A stretch of DNA of 64,000 nt, taken from positions 1-64,000 of the forward strand of contig JAJFTO010000012.1 of the NCBI GenBank assembly GCA_021372865.1. Reading direction: 5' to 3'. The translations under genes and the position numbers were made by a program. The notes below the pieces were generated by a model that had not been told where the DNA came from, did not search any database, and saw nothing but the letters and a program-made list of their open reading frames with translations. Source of the stretch: Porphyromonadaceae bacterium (lineage in GTDB: Bacteria; Bacteroidota; Bacteroidia; Bacteroidales; Dysgonomonadaceae). Positions within the stretch are counted from its first letter, which is position 1. The number at the start of each line of letters is the position of its first letter. This document shows, piece after piece, positions 17,192-26,388 of the stretch.

Positions 17192-17236
17192 GCAGGAATT
17201 GAGAGCCATTTACCTTACCCTAAACTTTATGTAGCG

Positions 17237-19177
17237 ATGAGTTATCTGAAATTCGACAAAGAGCTGATGATCAACCTGGAGTATTCCCTGTACCGGAATG
17301 TTCTGAGAACAAACAGAAGGGGGGCCTATCAAAATACATCCATATCAGGCTGCAATACAACCAAATACCAGGGTCTTTTGGTGATGCCCGTACCTTATAT
17401 GGACGATGAAAACCACCTTATGCTTTCCTCCTTCGACGAAACGGTCATTCAGCACGGTGCTGAATTTAATCTCGGAATCCATCGCTATGCCGGTGATCAT
17501 TACAATCCAAAAGGACACAAGTATATCCGTGAGTTTAACTGCGACAGTGTTCCCAAGACAATTTACCGCATTGGAGGAGTTATTTTGTCAAAAGAGATCA
17601 TGTTTTCGTCAAAAGAGAACCGTTTAATGATACGCTATACACTGTTGGATGCCCATTCACCCACTACCATCCGGTTTAAACCCTTTCTGGCTTTTCGGAA
17701 AATATCACAACTCACCCACGAAAATGATCAGGTGGACCGTTCCTATCGTGAGGTGGAAAATGGCATCAGTACTTGTATGTACTTCGGCTATCCGGAACTG
17801 TTCATGCAGTTTAACAAAAAGCCGGAATTTATTTACCATCCCGATTGGTACCGGGGCATTGAATACCTGCAGGATTTGCAGAGTGGCGACACCTTTCAGG
17901 AAGACCTCTATGTACCGGGCTACTTTGAAATGTCCATCGCAAAAGGAGAAGAGATTATCTTCTCTGCCGGAGATATTCTGGTGGATACCTCCAACCTCTC
18001 AAAGGAATTCGATTATGAGATCTATACACGCGTACCCCGTTCAAACTTTTACAACTGCCTGAAGAATTCCAGTCACCAGTTTAAATACATGCCCGGCAAT
18101 GGAGAACAGTATCTGCTTGCCGGATATCCCTGGTTCAAGGTACGGGCACGCGATCAGTTTATTGCACTGCCGGGTTGTACCCTTTCAGTAGATAAAGCGA
18201 AGGACTTCGAGAAAAGCATGGACTCTGCAATACCGCATCTGCGGGACTTTATGGAAGACAAGCCATCGAAAAGCTATCTAAAACAGATCGAAGATCCCGA
18301 TGTATTGTTGTGGGTGGTATGGGCATTACAACAATACTGGTTGGAAAAGAAAGAGGCTTTTATTGAAAAATACAGCGCTTTTCTCTTTGAAATTATTAAT
18401 TATATCGTTGCGGGAGGACATCCAAATCTTGTTTATCACAAGGAAAACGGACTGGTTTCCACTTACGGGCGGGAGGTAGCTGTCAGCTGGATGAATGCCA
18501 TGCTCAACGGTGTTCCCGTAATTCCCCGTTCGGGTTACCTGGTTGAATTTAATGCTTTGTGGTATAATGCACTGAAATTCGCCCGGGAAGTCGCTCAGGA
18601 AACGGGTTCAGACGAAACAGGCAATTTGTTGGAAGAGCAGGCACGACTGACAGGGAACTCATTCACCGAAACTTTTCTGAATGATGCAGGTTATTTATAC
18701 GATTATGTAGATGGCTATTACAAGGATCCAAACGTAAGGCCCAACATGATATTTGCTGTTTCTCTCCCCTACTCCCCCTTGGAGAGGAGCCAGAAAAAAT
18801 CGGTGATCGACTTTGTGACCAAGGAATTACTTACTGCCTGTGGCATTCGTTCGCTCACCCCCAAGAGCGATCAGTTTCATCCCCATTACGCCGGAAATGA
18901 AAACGAAAAGAAGCTGGCCTATTTCAACGGCATGGCTTTTCCATGGCTGCTTGGGCCTTATATTGAAGCATACCTGAAAGTCTTTCATATGAGCGGATTG
19001 TCGCTGGCCGACCGAATTATGATGGCGATGGAAGGGGAGATGCAAAACGATTGTATTGGCTCCATATCGGAATTCTATGATCCCAATCCTCCCTTCATTG
19101 CCCATGGCGGATATTCGTTTGCCATGAGTGTGGCAGAACTCCTCAGGGCGCATCGGATTATCCAGTCATACACATAA
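17237..19177 (+). CDS. Glycogen debranching enzyme-type amylo-alpha-1,6-glucosidase (GH133-like)
   Basis: A 646-residue cytoplasmic protein. The N-terminal half (about 10-240) matches the bacterial GDE N-terminal domain (TNRRGAYQNTSISGCNTTKYQGLL near the start). The C-terminal half is the (alpha/alpha)6 GDE_C catalytic domain, with WFKVRARDQFIALPG, REVAVSWMNAM, RSGYLVEFNALWYNAL and PWLLGPYIEAY. It removes alpha-1,6-linked glucose at branch points. ATG 17237 was chosen; the upstream in-frame TTG (17138) precedes the promoter. It heads a three-gene cluster with a GT4 transferase (56 bp gap) and a GH57 protein, an arrangement known in Bacteroides for glycogen or maltodextrin metabolism. Confidence 0.9.
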   Translation: MSYLKFDKELMINLEYSLYRNVLRTNRRGAYQNTSISGCNTTKYQGLLVMPVPYMDDENHLMLSSFDETVIQHGAEFNLGIHRYAGDHYNPKGHKYIREFNCDSVPKTIYRIGGVILSKEIMFSSKENRLMIRYTLLDAHSPTTIRFKPFLAFRKISQLTHENDQVDRSYREVENGISTCMYFGYPELFMQFNKKPEFIYHPDWYRGIEYLQDLQSGDTFQEDLYVPGYFEMSIAKGEEIIFSAGDILVDTSNLSKEFDYEIYTRVPRSNFYNCLKNSSHQFKYMPGNGEQYLLAGYPWFKVRARDQFIALPGCTLSVDKAKDFEKSMDSAIPHLRDFMEDKPSKSYLKQIEDPDVLLWVVWALQQYWLEKKEAFIEKYSAFLFEIINYIVAGGHPNLVYHKENGLVSTYGREVAVSWMNAMLNGVPVIPRSGYLVEFNALWYNALKFAREVAQETGSDETGNLLEEQARLTGNSFTETFLNDAGYLYDYVDGYYKDPNVRPNMIFAVSLPYSPLERSQKKSVIDFVTKELLTACGIRSLTPKSDQFHPHYAGNENEKKLAYFNGMAFPWLLGPYIEAYLKVFHMSGLSLADRIMMAMEGEMQNDCIGSISEFYDPNPPFIAHGGYSFAMSVAELLRAHRIIQSYT

Positions 19178-19233
19178 AAAAGACGATAAACATATATTGA
19201 AAAGGGCATCGGTAATTATCAAATATTGGAGAC

Positions 19234-20499
19234 ATGAAGGTATTAATGTTTGGCTGGGAATTTCCGCCACATATTCTCGGAGGACTCGGAACGGCAAGCT
19301 ATGGACTAACCAGGGGAATGGCTAAACAGCCGGATATGGAAACGATCTTCGTGATACCCAAACCATGGGGAGATGAAGATCAGAGTTTCACCAGGATTGT
19401 TGGCGCCAACACTACGCCCATCGTATGGCGGGATGTACCTTGGGAGATGGCCAAAGCAAGGCTGGAGAAGTTTATGGATCCCCGTGAGTACTACTGGCGG
19501 CGCGACAATATTTATGCCGATTTCAGTTACATGCATACGAACGACCTGGGTTGCATTGAGTTCTCAGGCCGCTATCCCAATAATATCCTGGAAGAAACCA
19601 ATAACTACTCCATTGTGGCCGGAGTGATCGCACGCACCTATGATTTCGATATCATTCATGCACACGACTGGCTCACCTACCCTGCCGGTTTGCATGCAAA
19701 AAGTATTTCCGGTAAGCCGGTGGTGATTCATGTCCATGCCACGGAGTTCGACCGGAGCCGGGGAAAGCCCAATCCCATCGTCTACAATATTGAAAAGGAC
19801 GGAATGGACAATTGCGACCACATCATCTGCGTGAGTGACCTTACCCGCCGCACTGTAATTGAAAACTACCACCAGCCCTACTGGAAGGTGACCACCGTAC
19901 ACAATGCAGTGGAACCGCTCAGTCCGGAGATTGAGGCCATCGAAAGGATATCCGGCGTACAGGAGAAGGTAGTGACCTTCCTGGGGAGGATTACCATGCA
20001 GAAAGGGCCCGAATTTTTTGTGGATGCAGCCACCCAGGTTATCAGGAAAACCGATCATATTCGTTTTGTGATGGCAGGCAGCGGCGACATGATGGATCAG
20101 ATGATCCGCCTGGTGGCAGAGCGGGGCATTGCCCATAAGTTTCATTTTACCGGCTTCCTTCGTGGCAAACAGGTATACGAAATGCTCAAATCGAGCGATG
20201 TGTATGTGATGCCTTCCGTGTCTGAGCCGTTTGGAATCTCTCCGCTGGAGGCAATGCAGTGCAATGTGCCGAGCATCATTTCCTACCAGTCTGGTTGTTC
20301 GGAAATACTGCAAAATGTGATCAAGACCGATTTTTGGGACGTAGATACAATGGCCGACGCCATCTATTCTATCTGTACCTACCCTGCCATGGCCGAATAT
20401 CTAAAACAGGAAGGGAAGATTGAGGTAGACAACATCAAGTGGGAAGACGCAGGCCTGAAGGTTCGTAAAATCTACGACAACCTTTTGGGGAGGGCATAA
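19234..20499 (+). CDS. Glycosyltransferase family 4 protein, glycogen synthase-like
   Basis: A 421-residue GT-B glycosyltransferase. The N-terminal nucleotide-independent domain starts with MFGWEFPPHILGGLGTASYG and includes DIIHAHDWLTYPAG. The C-terminal donor domain has FLGRITMQKGPEFF and the E-x7-E motif in SVSEPFGISPLEAMQC, typical of retaining GT4 enzymes. Its place between a debranching enzyme and a GH57 protein suggests it elongates an alpha-glucan; that is inference, since GT4 covers many acceptors. The 31-bp gap to the next gene implies one operon. Confidence 0.88.
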   Translation: MKVLMFGWEFPPHILGGLGTASYGLTRGMAKQPDMETIFVIPKPWGDEDQSFTRIVGANTTPIVWRDVPWEMAKARLEKFMDPREYYWRRDNIYADFSYMHTNDLGCIEFSGRYPNNILEETNNYSIVAGVIARTYDFDIIHAHDWLTYPAGLHAKSISGKPVVIHVHATEFDRSRGKPNPIVYNIEKDGMDNCDHIICVSDLTRRTVIENYHQPYWKVTTVHNAVEPLSPEIEAIERISGVQEKVVTFLGRITMQKGPEFFVDAATQVIRKTDHIRFVMAGSGDMMDQMIRLVAERGIAHKFHFTGFLRGKQVYEMLKSSDVYVMPSVSEPFGISPLEAMQCNVPSIISYQSGCSEILQNVIKTDFWDVDTMADAIYSICTYPAMAEYLKQEGKIEVDNIKWEDAGLKVRKIYDNLLGRA

Positions 20500-20530
20500 A
20501 AAGAAAAACAACAAACCAATATATAACGTG

Positions 20531-21871
20531 ATGAAGACAATTTGCTTTTATTTCCAGATCCACCAACCATTCCGTTTAAAAAGATATCGCTTTTTTAACA
20601 TCGGCAGGGATCATTATTATTTTGATGATTACGCCAATGAAGATATTCTGCAACAGATAGCTGCCCGGTCATTTATCCCTGCCAACCGGATGTTGCTCGA
20701 TTTGGTGAATCAATATAAAGGCAAATTTAAGGTGGCATTTTCCATCTCCGGAGTAGCGCTGGAACAACTGGAAATCTATGTTCCTGAGGTGATCGACGGA
20801 TTTCGCGAACTGAGCAAAACAGGCAATGTAGAGTTTTTGACAGAGACATACGCCCATTCTCTTTCAAGCCTTTTTGACCCGGACGAGTTTCGTGATCAGG
20901 TTAAGCAGCACGCCGAAAGAATTGAGGTGCTGTTTGGAAGAAAGCCGACTGTAGTACGCAATACGGAACTGATCTACAACGACGAGATCGCCGAAATGGT
21001 ATACGACATGGGTTACAAGAAGATGATTACCGAAGGGGCAAAACATATACTTGGCTGGAAAAGTCCCAATTACGTATACCAGGCTGCAACTCAGCCAAAA
21101 ATGAAGTTATTGCTCAAAAACAGCCGTTTCAGCGACGACATTACCTATCGCTTTTCAAACTATAGCTGGAATGAGTACCCGCTTACGGCAGAGAAATTTA
21201 TCTCCTGGATTGTTGCCACACCTCCCGAAGAAGAGGTATTTAACCTTTTCATGAATTATGAGACACTGGGCAATATCCAGCCTGCGCATACTGGCATCTT
21301 TGAGTTTATCAAGGCATTGCCCCGCTTTGCCTTTGAAAAAGGAATCGGTTTTAGTACCCCCGATGAAATCCTTGAAAGCCACGAACCTATTGGAACAGTC
21401 AGTGTACCCGATAGCATATCCTGGTCGGATGAGGAGCGCGACGTGAGCGCATGGCTGGGAAACAAACTACAGCAAAGCGCTTTGAAATCGCTCTATGAGG
21501 TAGGCGAAAGAGTGAGATTGTGTACCGACCGGCGTCTGAAGCACGATTGGCTTTATCTTCAAACCAGTGATCACTTTTATTATATGTCGACCAAACATTT
21601 CAGTGGTGGACAAAGCCCGTTCAGTCCTTATATGTCACCCTACGACGCATTTAACAATTACATGAACGTATTGAGCGATTTCATTGCACGGGTAAAGGCC
21701 CAATATCCCGACACCGTAGACAACGAAGAGTTAAATGCCCTGTTGACGACCATCCACAACCAGGAGAAGGAGATTAAACGTCTTCAGAAAGAGCTGAATA
21801 CCGTGATTGGAACCAATGAAAGACTGTTGGTTGAAAGAAATAAAAAAGTGACTAAGACTGTGAAAGATTAA
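20531..21871 (+). CDS. GH57 alpha-amylase-like protein, acid/base Asp replaced by Asn
   Basis: A 446-residue member of glycoside hydrolase family 57. Region 1 (FQIHQPFR, 8-15), region 2/3 (VEFLTETYAHSL) and the nucleophile region VRNTELIYND (Glu146) are intact. The fourth conserved region reads FMNYETLG, with Asn242 where active alpha-amylases have Asp as acid/base. Catalysis may therefore be lost or altered. The C-terminal 60 residues are a predicted coiled coil (NQEKEIKRLQKELN). ATG 20531 is preferred over GTG 20528. It is the last gene of the glucan cluster and ends before a strong bidirectional terminator. Confidence 0.88.
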   Translation: MKTICFYFQIHQPFRLKRYRFFNIGRDHYYFDDYANEDILQQIAARSFIPANRMLLDLVNQYKGKFKVAFSISGVALEQLEIYVPEVIDGFRELSKTGNVEFLTETYAHSLSSLFDPDEFRDQVKQHAERIEVLFGRKPTVVRNTELIYNDEIAEMVYDMGYKKMITEGAKHILGWKSPNYVYQAATQPKMKLLLKNSRFSDDITYRFSNYSWNEYPLTAEKFISWIVATPPEEEVFNLFMNYETLGNIQPAHTGIFEFIKALPRFAFEKGIGFSTPDEILESHEPIGTVSVPDSISWSDEERDVSAWLGNKLQQSALKSLYEVGERVRLCTDRRLKHDWLYLQTSDHFYYMSTKHFSGGQSPFSPYMSPYDAFNNYMNVLSDFIARVKAQYPDTVDNEELNALLTTIHNQEKEIKRLQKELNTVIGTNERLLVERNKKVTKTVKD

Positions 21872-21901
21872 AATAGACAATCATCAGATTTCATAATTCA
21901 C

Positions 21902-21931
21902 AAAAAAAGGAGCCGATCGGCTCCTTTTTTT
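21902..21931 (+). terminator. Bidirectional intrinsic terminator between GH57 gene and rny
   Basis: AAAAAAAGGAGCCG pairs with CGGCTCCTTTTTTT around a central AT, a perfect palindrome with A and T tracts on both sides. It serves the convergent GH57 (plus) and rny (minus) genes. Confidence 0.9.
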
Positions 21932-21953
21932 GTGGTTGATATTTATTTTACGT

Positions 21954-23483
21954 TTACTTCGCATAACTTACGGCACGTGTTTCCCGAATAACAGTAATCT
22001 TCACCTGACCGGGATAGGTCATCTCCGTCTGGATCTTACGTGCAATTTCGTCGGACAGGCGTTCCGTATCCTGATCGTCAATTTTATCGGCACCCACGAT
22101 CACGCGCAGTTCACGACCGGCCTGAATGGCATAAGTCTTCACCACTCCGGGATAAGAGAGCGCCAGATTTTCAAGATCGTTCAACCGCTTGATGTATGCT
22201 TCCACAATTTCGCGCCGGGCGCCGGGCCGTGCACCGGAAATAGCATCACATACCTGCACAATGGGCGCCAGCAACGTGGTCATTTCTACCTCATCGTGAT
22301 GTGATCCGATGGCATTGCAAATATCGGGTTTTTCCTTGTATTTCTCTGCCAGCTTCATCCCCAGCACAGCATGTGGAAGTTCGGGCTCATCATCCGGCAC
22401 CTTGCCGATATCATGTAACAGGCCGGCACGTTTTGCCTTTTTAGGATTCAGTCCCAGCTCTGAGGCCATGATGGCACAAAGGTTGGCCACCTCACGTGAA
22501 TGCTGCAGTAGGTTCTGTCCATAGGATGAACGGTATTTCATCTTACCCACCATCCTGATCAGCTCGGGATGCAGGCCGTGAATACCCAGATCAATTATTG
22601 TGCGTTTACCGGTCTCAATGATTTCCTCTTCGATCTGCTTCTTCACCTTCGACACGACTTCCTCGATGCGCGCAGGATGAATACGTCCGTCTGCCACCAG
22701 TTGGTGTAACGAGAGACGGGCAATCTCACGGCGAACGGGATCAAAACCAGACAAGACAATCGCCTCAGGTGTATCATCGACTACGATTTCCACGCCTGTG
22801 GCAGCTTCCAGAGCACGGATGTTGCGTCCTTCACGCCCAATGATCCTTCCTTTTACTTCGTCGGAATCAATATGAAATACCGTGATGGCATTTTCTATCG
22901 ATGTCTCAGTGGCTACGCGCTGGATGGACTGAATAACAATCCTTTTTGCCTCCTTGTTGGCCGTCATTTTCGCTTCCTCCATGATGTCGTTGATATACGA
23001 CTGGGCACCGGTCTTTGCTTCGTCCTTCAATGACTCCACCAGCCGTTCTTTGGCTTCCTCTGCTGAGAGTCCGGAAATCGTTTCCAGCTTTTCCACAGAT
23101 TGTCTGTGCAAACGATCCAGTTCCGTGGCCTTCTTTTCCAAAAATTCCTGCTGAGAAGTCAAATTTATCCGTACCTCTTCAATCTCGGTATTTCTCTTGT
23201 TCAGTTCTTCCTGTTTTTGATTCAGCGTCATTTCCCTCTGCTTGAGCCTGTTCTCAGTCATCTGAATTTTCGATATCCTCGAGTTGGCTTGCTTTTCAGT
23301 TTCATTCTTCATCGCAAGCGTTTCCTCTTTCGCCTCCAGTAATATCTTCTTTCTGACTACTTCTGCATCTTTTTCCGCATCTTTCAGTATACTCTGCGCT
23401 CGTGAATTGGCCATTTTACCGGTCAGGAACCAAGCCACGACAGCTCCGATTGCCAAACCGATAATTCCTATTACTATTTCCAT
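21954..23483 (-). CDS. rny: Ribonuclease Y
   Basis: Membrane-anchored endoribonuclease that starts mRNA decay. At 509 residues it has the full domain order. One N-terminal transmembrane helix (3-21) is followed by a long coiled coil (about 25-190), a KH domain with [16 protein letters not shown] (about 210-270) and an HD domain with [12 protein letters not shown] and SHHDE. The conserved C-terminal [19 protein letters not shown] is complete. It lies downstream of zapA with a structured 189-bp spacer and no evident promoter of its own, so it may depend on read-through from the zapA transcript. Confidence 0.97.
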   Translation of the reverse strand: MEIVIGIIGLAIGAVVAWFLTGKMANSRAQSILKDAEKDAEVVRKKILLEAKEETLAMKNETEKQANSRISKIQMTENRLKQREMTLNQKQEELNKRNTEIEEVRINLTSQQEFLEKKATELDRLHRQSVEKLETISGLSAEEAKERLVESLKDEAKTGAQSYINDIMEEAKMTANKEAKRIVIQSIQRVATETSIENAITVFHIDSDEVKGRIIGREGRNIRALEAATGVEIVVDDTPEAIVLSGFDPVRREIARLSLHQLVADGRIHPARIEEVVSKVKKQIEEEIIETGKRTIIDLGIHGLHPELIRMVGKMKYRSSYGQNLLQHSREVANLCAIMASELGLNPKKAKRAGLLHDIGKVPDDEPELPHAVLGMKLAEKYKEKPDICNAIGSHHDEVEMTTLLAPIVQVCDAISGARPGARREIVEAYIKRLNDLENLALSYPGVVKTYAIQAGRELRVIVGADKIDDQDTERLSDEIARKIQTEMTYPGQVKITVIRETRAVSYAK

Positions 23484-23672
23484 ATTGCTTAATTTAAAAT
23501 TGATTTATATGCTCCTTCCGGAATTTCAATTCTTCGGAGAGAGATTTTCTATTCTATTATTTCCTGTTTTATTATTCACAGCCTGTCAAAAAAAATCGCA
23601 CACAATCAGCCACATAACCGTTATGTGCCAAAAGGTGCGTTTCGTCGTACTCTTGTCTCTCAAGAGTACAGA
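23484..23672 (-). other. Structured spacer between zapA and rny
   Basis: Three stem-loops are visible. On the minus strand in order: GTACTCTTG/CAAGAGTAC (23669-23647), a compound CGCAC...GTGCG stem enclosing CACATAAC/GTTATGTG and ending in an eight-U run (about 23640-23587), and TCCG-GAATT/AATTC-CGGA (23538-23517). The last lies just upstream of GGAAGGAG and rny. The second looks like a terminator. The region could be a leader RNA, an attenuator or an independent small RNA. Confidence 0.5.
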
Positions 23673-23975
23673 TTATTTTTTCAGATAATTGTCCAATTCG
23701 CTTATCAGTGAACCGATCTTATCCTCAAAGGGTTTTGTATTATTCTTATCACCGAGAGAAAAATTCTCAGCCAATGCCTGTATGGCGGTCATAGCCACAA
23801 AATCCTGTGTCGTCATCCTGGAGTTTTCTCCGCCATAGGCAACACGGTATTGGTTTATTTTCGTATTTATCTTTTTTGCAGCATCACGGAAGGCCTGTTC
23901 ATCTGACTTTTTGATTTTTAACGGATACTTCCTGCCGGCAACCTCTAGAGTTAATAAAAATTTTTCATCTCCCAT
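23673..23975 (-). CDS. zapA: Cell division protein ZapA
   Basis: A 100-residue FtsZ-ring-associated protein. The N-terminal globular head (LTLEVAGRKYPLKIKKSDEQAFRDAAKKIN) matches the ZapA fold. The second half is helical, with the conserved TTQDFVAMTAIQALAENFSL stretch. It promotes bundling of FtsZ filaments at midcell. ATG 23975 was chosen over GTG 23978. It lies 19 bp downstream of a small coiled-coil gene and upstream of rny. Confidence 0.9.
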   Translation of the reverse strand: MGDEKFLLTLEVAGRKYPLKIKKSDEQAFRDAAKKINTKINQYRVAYGGENSRMTTQDFVAMTAIQALAENFSLGDKNNTKPFEDKIGSLISELDNYLKK

Positions 23976-23994
23976 CACATAAATTTTTTAAATC

Positions 23995-24285
23995 TCATTT
24001 TAATAAATTTATGCACTTATCCACTTCCCGCACCAGTTTTGATAGTTTCAACTTCGCTGTCTCCACATCGACCGAGGCCGCTGTAATGGTCCTGGCTGTT
24101 TTCAAACCATCGTATCTTGTTTTCAATTGCTGCAGATCTTTCACCGTTTCATCAACCTGCTTTTGTCGTGACCGTATCTCCGTTTTTAAGCGTTCATTTT
24201 CATCCTTCAGCGAATCGCATAAAAACATGACCTGTTTGATACGAACCTCCAAATCGACCAGCAGTTTATTATTTTCGTCGGACAT
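23995..24285 (-). CDS. Small coiled-coil protein upstream of zapA (ZapB-like candidate)
   Basis: I do not recognise a named family with certainty. The 96-residue protein is almost entirely heptad-patterned helix (LEVRIKQVMFLCDSLKDENERL, then KTEIRSRQKQVDETVKDLQQL), with a terminal KLSKLVREVDKCINLL. Size, coiled-coil character and cotranscription with zapA (19 bp gap) recall the role of ZapB as partner of ZapA in other bacteria, but homology is not shown. A strong promoter 95 bp upstream drives both. Confidence 0.75.
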   Translation of the reverse strand: MSDENNKLLVDLEVRIKQVMFLCDSLKDENERLKTEIRSRQKQVDETVKDLQQLKTRYDGLKTARTITAASVDVETAKLKLSKLVREVDKCINLLK

Positions 24286-24379
24286 ATGAAACGAGCTTCT
24301 CTATTTTTCAATGATAGAACACGTTTTTCGCACGTTCCCTACCTCTTAATGAAAAATCGTATGAAAACAAAAATTCACG

Positions 24380-24411
24380 CAAATATAGCAATTGTAATAG
24401 AGTTTCACAAA
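24380..24411 (-). promoter_or_regulatory. Promoter of the coiled-coil/zapA unit
   Basis: On the minus strand TTTG (24411-24408), 20 bp, TATATTTG (24387-24380). A perfect match in both boxes and spacing. The leader is about 88 nt. Confidence 0.7.
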
Positions 24412-24481
24412 TTAATCCATGCTTATTTTTCAAATATTCATTCGTTTATAGTGATTTTCCGGTCTTCTGCTTGAGATTTTA

Positions 24482-24489
24482 TATCTTTG
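24482..24489 (+). promoter_or_regulatory. Promoter -7 element for the B3/4-domain gene
   Basis: TATCTTTG is a perfect -7 match, 28 bp before the TTG start at 24518. The -33 region reads TTTTCC rather than TTTG. Confidence 0.5.
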
Positions 24490-24517
24490 GGGAATGATTG
24501 AATAAGACTGAATTTAG

Positions 24518-25222
24518 TTGGATGTGGAACAGAAAAATATTACAATAGGTCCTGAAATATTTGCAGTGTGCCCTGAATTTCATCTGGCGGCCATTGCCTG
24601 TGAGGTGATGAATAGCCCCTATAATGCGGGGTTATGGCAGGAGATTGATGCATTTTCAGCGCAATTTGCCGCTACTTACAAAATAGAGGAGATCAACAAA
24701 CGGCCGGCAATACATGCTACCCGGGAGGCTTACAAAAAGCTGGGTAAGGACCCCAACCGATATCGCCCTTCGGCTGAGGCGTTGTGTAGAAGAATCCTGA
24801 AGGGACAAAGCCTGTATCAGATCAACACGCTGGTGGATCTGATCAATCTGGTTTCCCTGAAGACAGGGTACTCCATTGGTGGATTCGATGCCTCCGGAAT
24901 TGTGGGTGATCTGCGGCTTGGTGTGGGTGAAACCGGTGAACGGTTTGAGGCGATTGGGCGCGGCCTGCTGAATATTGAAGGGTTGCCCCTATACCGGGAC
25001 ACCGTGGGTGGTATCGGCACTCCCACCAGCGACGAAGAGCGGACAAAAATTGCGACAGACACTTCGCATCTGTTAGTGATCCTAAACGGATATTCCGGCA
25101 GTGAAGGACTGCGGGACGCTGTGGATTATGCCACAGATTTGCTGATAAGGTATGTTGAGGCCAAACAAGTGAAAATTGAATTACGAAACGTAAAAGGGGT
25201 TATAAAACTACCTCAGTTTTGA
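24518..25222 (+). CDS. B3/B4 tRNA-binding domain protein (PheT-like editing domain)
   Basis: A 234-residue free-standing B3/4 domain as found in the beta subunit of phenylalanyl-tRNA synthetase. It shows ATREAYKKLGKDPNRYRPSAEAL, then LVDLINLVSLKTGYSIGGFD, a GETGERFEAIG segment, and GIGTPTSDEERTKI near the C-terminal third. Stand-alone members are thought to act on mischarged tRNA or amino-acid substrates, but this is not established. No ATG fits the N-terminus: the frame opens with TTG (24518) or GTG (24524), while the nearby ATG at 24522 is out of frame. The upstream promoter supports either start. Confidence 0.82.
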   Translation: MDVEQKNITIGPEIFAVCPEFHLAAIACEVMNSPYNAGLWQEIDAFSAQFAATYKIEEINKRPAIHATREAYKKLGKDPNRYRPSAEALCRRILKGQSLYQINTLVDLINLVSLKTGYSIGGFDASGIVGDLRLGVGETGERFEAIGRGLLNIEGLPLYRDTVGGIGTPTSDEERTKIATDTSHLLVILNGYSGSEGLRDAVDYATDLLIRYVEAKQVKIELRNVKGVIKLPQF

Positions 25223-25225
25223 TGA

Positions 25226-26365
25226 TTATTGAATTGGCAACACAATCCTGAAAGTGGTTCCTTTGCCAGGCTCCGATGTCAACACGCTTATTTTCCACCC
25301 GTGATTGACTTCCACGATTCGCTTAACCAGTGACAGACCCAGTCCCCACCCTCTTTCTTTGGTGGTATAACCCGGAGAGAAGATTCTTTTGAATTTCGAC
25401 CTGGGAATCCCCTTTCCGGTGTCGGACACATCCAGCAGAATCTGTCGTCCTTTCTCCACCAGGGAGAAGGTCACCACCCCTTCGCCGTTCATGGCATCCA
25501 CGGCATTTTTTGCAAGGTTTTCAATCACCCAGCCCATAAGCGGCTTATTCAGTGAAACAACCACAGGGTGATCAGGCAGTTGCAGGGAGAAGAATATCTT
25601 TGTTGACAGGCGCTTCTCCAGGTATGTCAGTGTATTGTCGATCACCTCGCGCAAATCAGCAGGCTGCATATCGGGTGTGGAACCAATCTTCGAAAACCGT
25701 TCCGCAATCATCTGCAAACGGGAAGTATCTTTCCCGATTTCTGTCAGCAACTGCTGGTCTGCCTTCTTCAGCTTCATGTATTCTACCCATGCAGTGAGTG
25801 AAGAGATGGGTGTGCCCAGCTGATGGGCAGTCTCTTTCGAGAGACCCATCCACAGTTTGTTTTGCTCTGCCCGTTGTGAACGGTTCAGTGCGAATAATGC
25901 CAATGTCATGAACAAGGCAATCAAGAACAGTTGTACGTAAGGGTATATCCGTAACTGTTTTAACCGGTAGGAATCATCGAAATACAATATCTGATTCAAC
26001 TCTTCCAGCCGGATGGGCTGATGTCTGGCGCCAAACTTCGTCATCTTGTCCAACAGGAAGTTCTGCACGTTCTCCCGCGGCAATACGATGTTGTGCGACT
26101 GAATTTCACCGCTGTTTCCGTCATAGAGAATGAGGGGGATGGCGCTGTTGCTTTGCAGAATTTTCAGCGTCAGATCCAGATCGGTGCGTTCTCCTTTTAT
26201 CGCCACATTTTCAGTTGCCAGTGCCCAAATCTCGAGCCGGCTTTGTTCTTCTTTCGACAACTCCTTCGCCAGTTTGTTGGACAGCACCAGCGATATGAAG
26301 GCTGCGGTGACCGATAGGATCACGAACAGGTAGATGAGAATTTGTCGGGTTGAGCCGGTAGACAT
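25226..26365 (-). CDS. Sensor histidine kinase, orphan
   Basis: A 379-residue inner-membrane kinase. A first transmembrane segment (about 8-30) and a second (about 143-162) flank a roughly 110-residue extracytoplasmic domain. No HAMP domain is evident. The dimerisation box contains the phospho-acceptor His in SKETAHQLGTPISSL. The ATPase domain has ENLAKNAVDAM (N box), DVSDTGKGIP (G1) and GWGLGLSLVKRI (G2). No response regulator is adjacent. It lies 23 bp downstream of the rRNA methyltransferase gene and is probably cotranscribed with it. The signal sensed is unknown. Confidence 0.92.
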   Translation of the reverse strand: MSTGSTRQILIYLFVILSVTAAFISLVLSNKLAKELSKEEQSRLEIWALATENVAIKGERTDLDLTLKILQSNSAIPLILYDGNSGEIQSHNIVLPRENVQNFLLDKMTKFGARHQPIRLEELNQILYFDDSYRLKQLRIYPYVQLFLIALFMTLALFALNRSQRAEQNKLWMGLSKETAHQLGTPISSLTAWVEYMKLKKADQQLLTEIGKDTSRLQMIAERFSKIGSTPDMQPADLREVIDNTLTYLEKRLSTKIFFSLQLPDHPVVVSLNKPLMGWVIENLAKNAVDAMNGEGVVTFSLVEKGRQILLDVSDTGKGIPRSKFKRIFSPGYTTKERGWGLGLSLVKRIVEVNHGWKISVLTSEPGKGTTFRIVLPIQ

Positions 26366-26388
26366 GGAACAAGGATTTAAAAAGTGAA

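Noticed and set aside
23484..23672. Assignment of the zapA-rny spacer as 6S RNA
   Set aside because: The stems seen are separate short hairpins, not one long hairpin with a central open bubble; kept only as a structured spacer.
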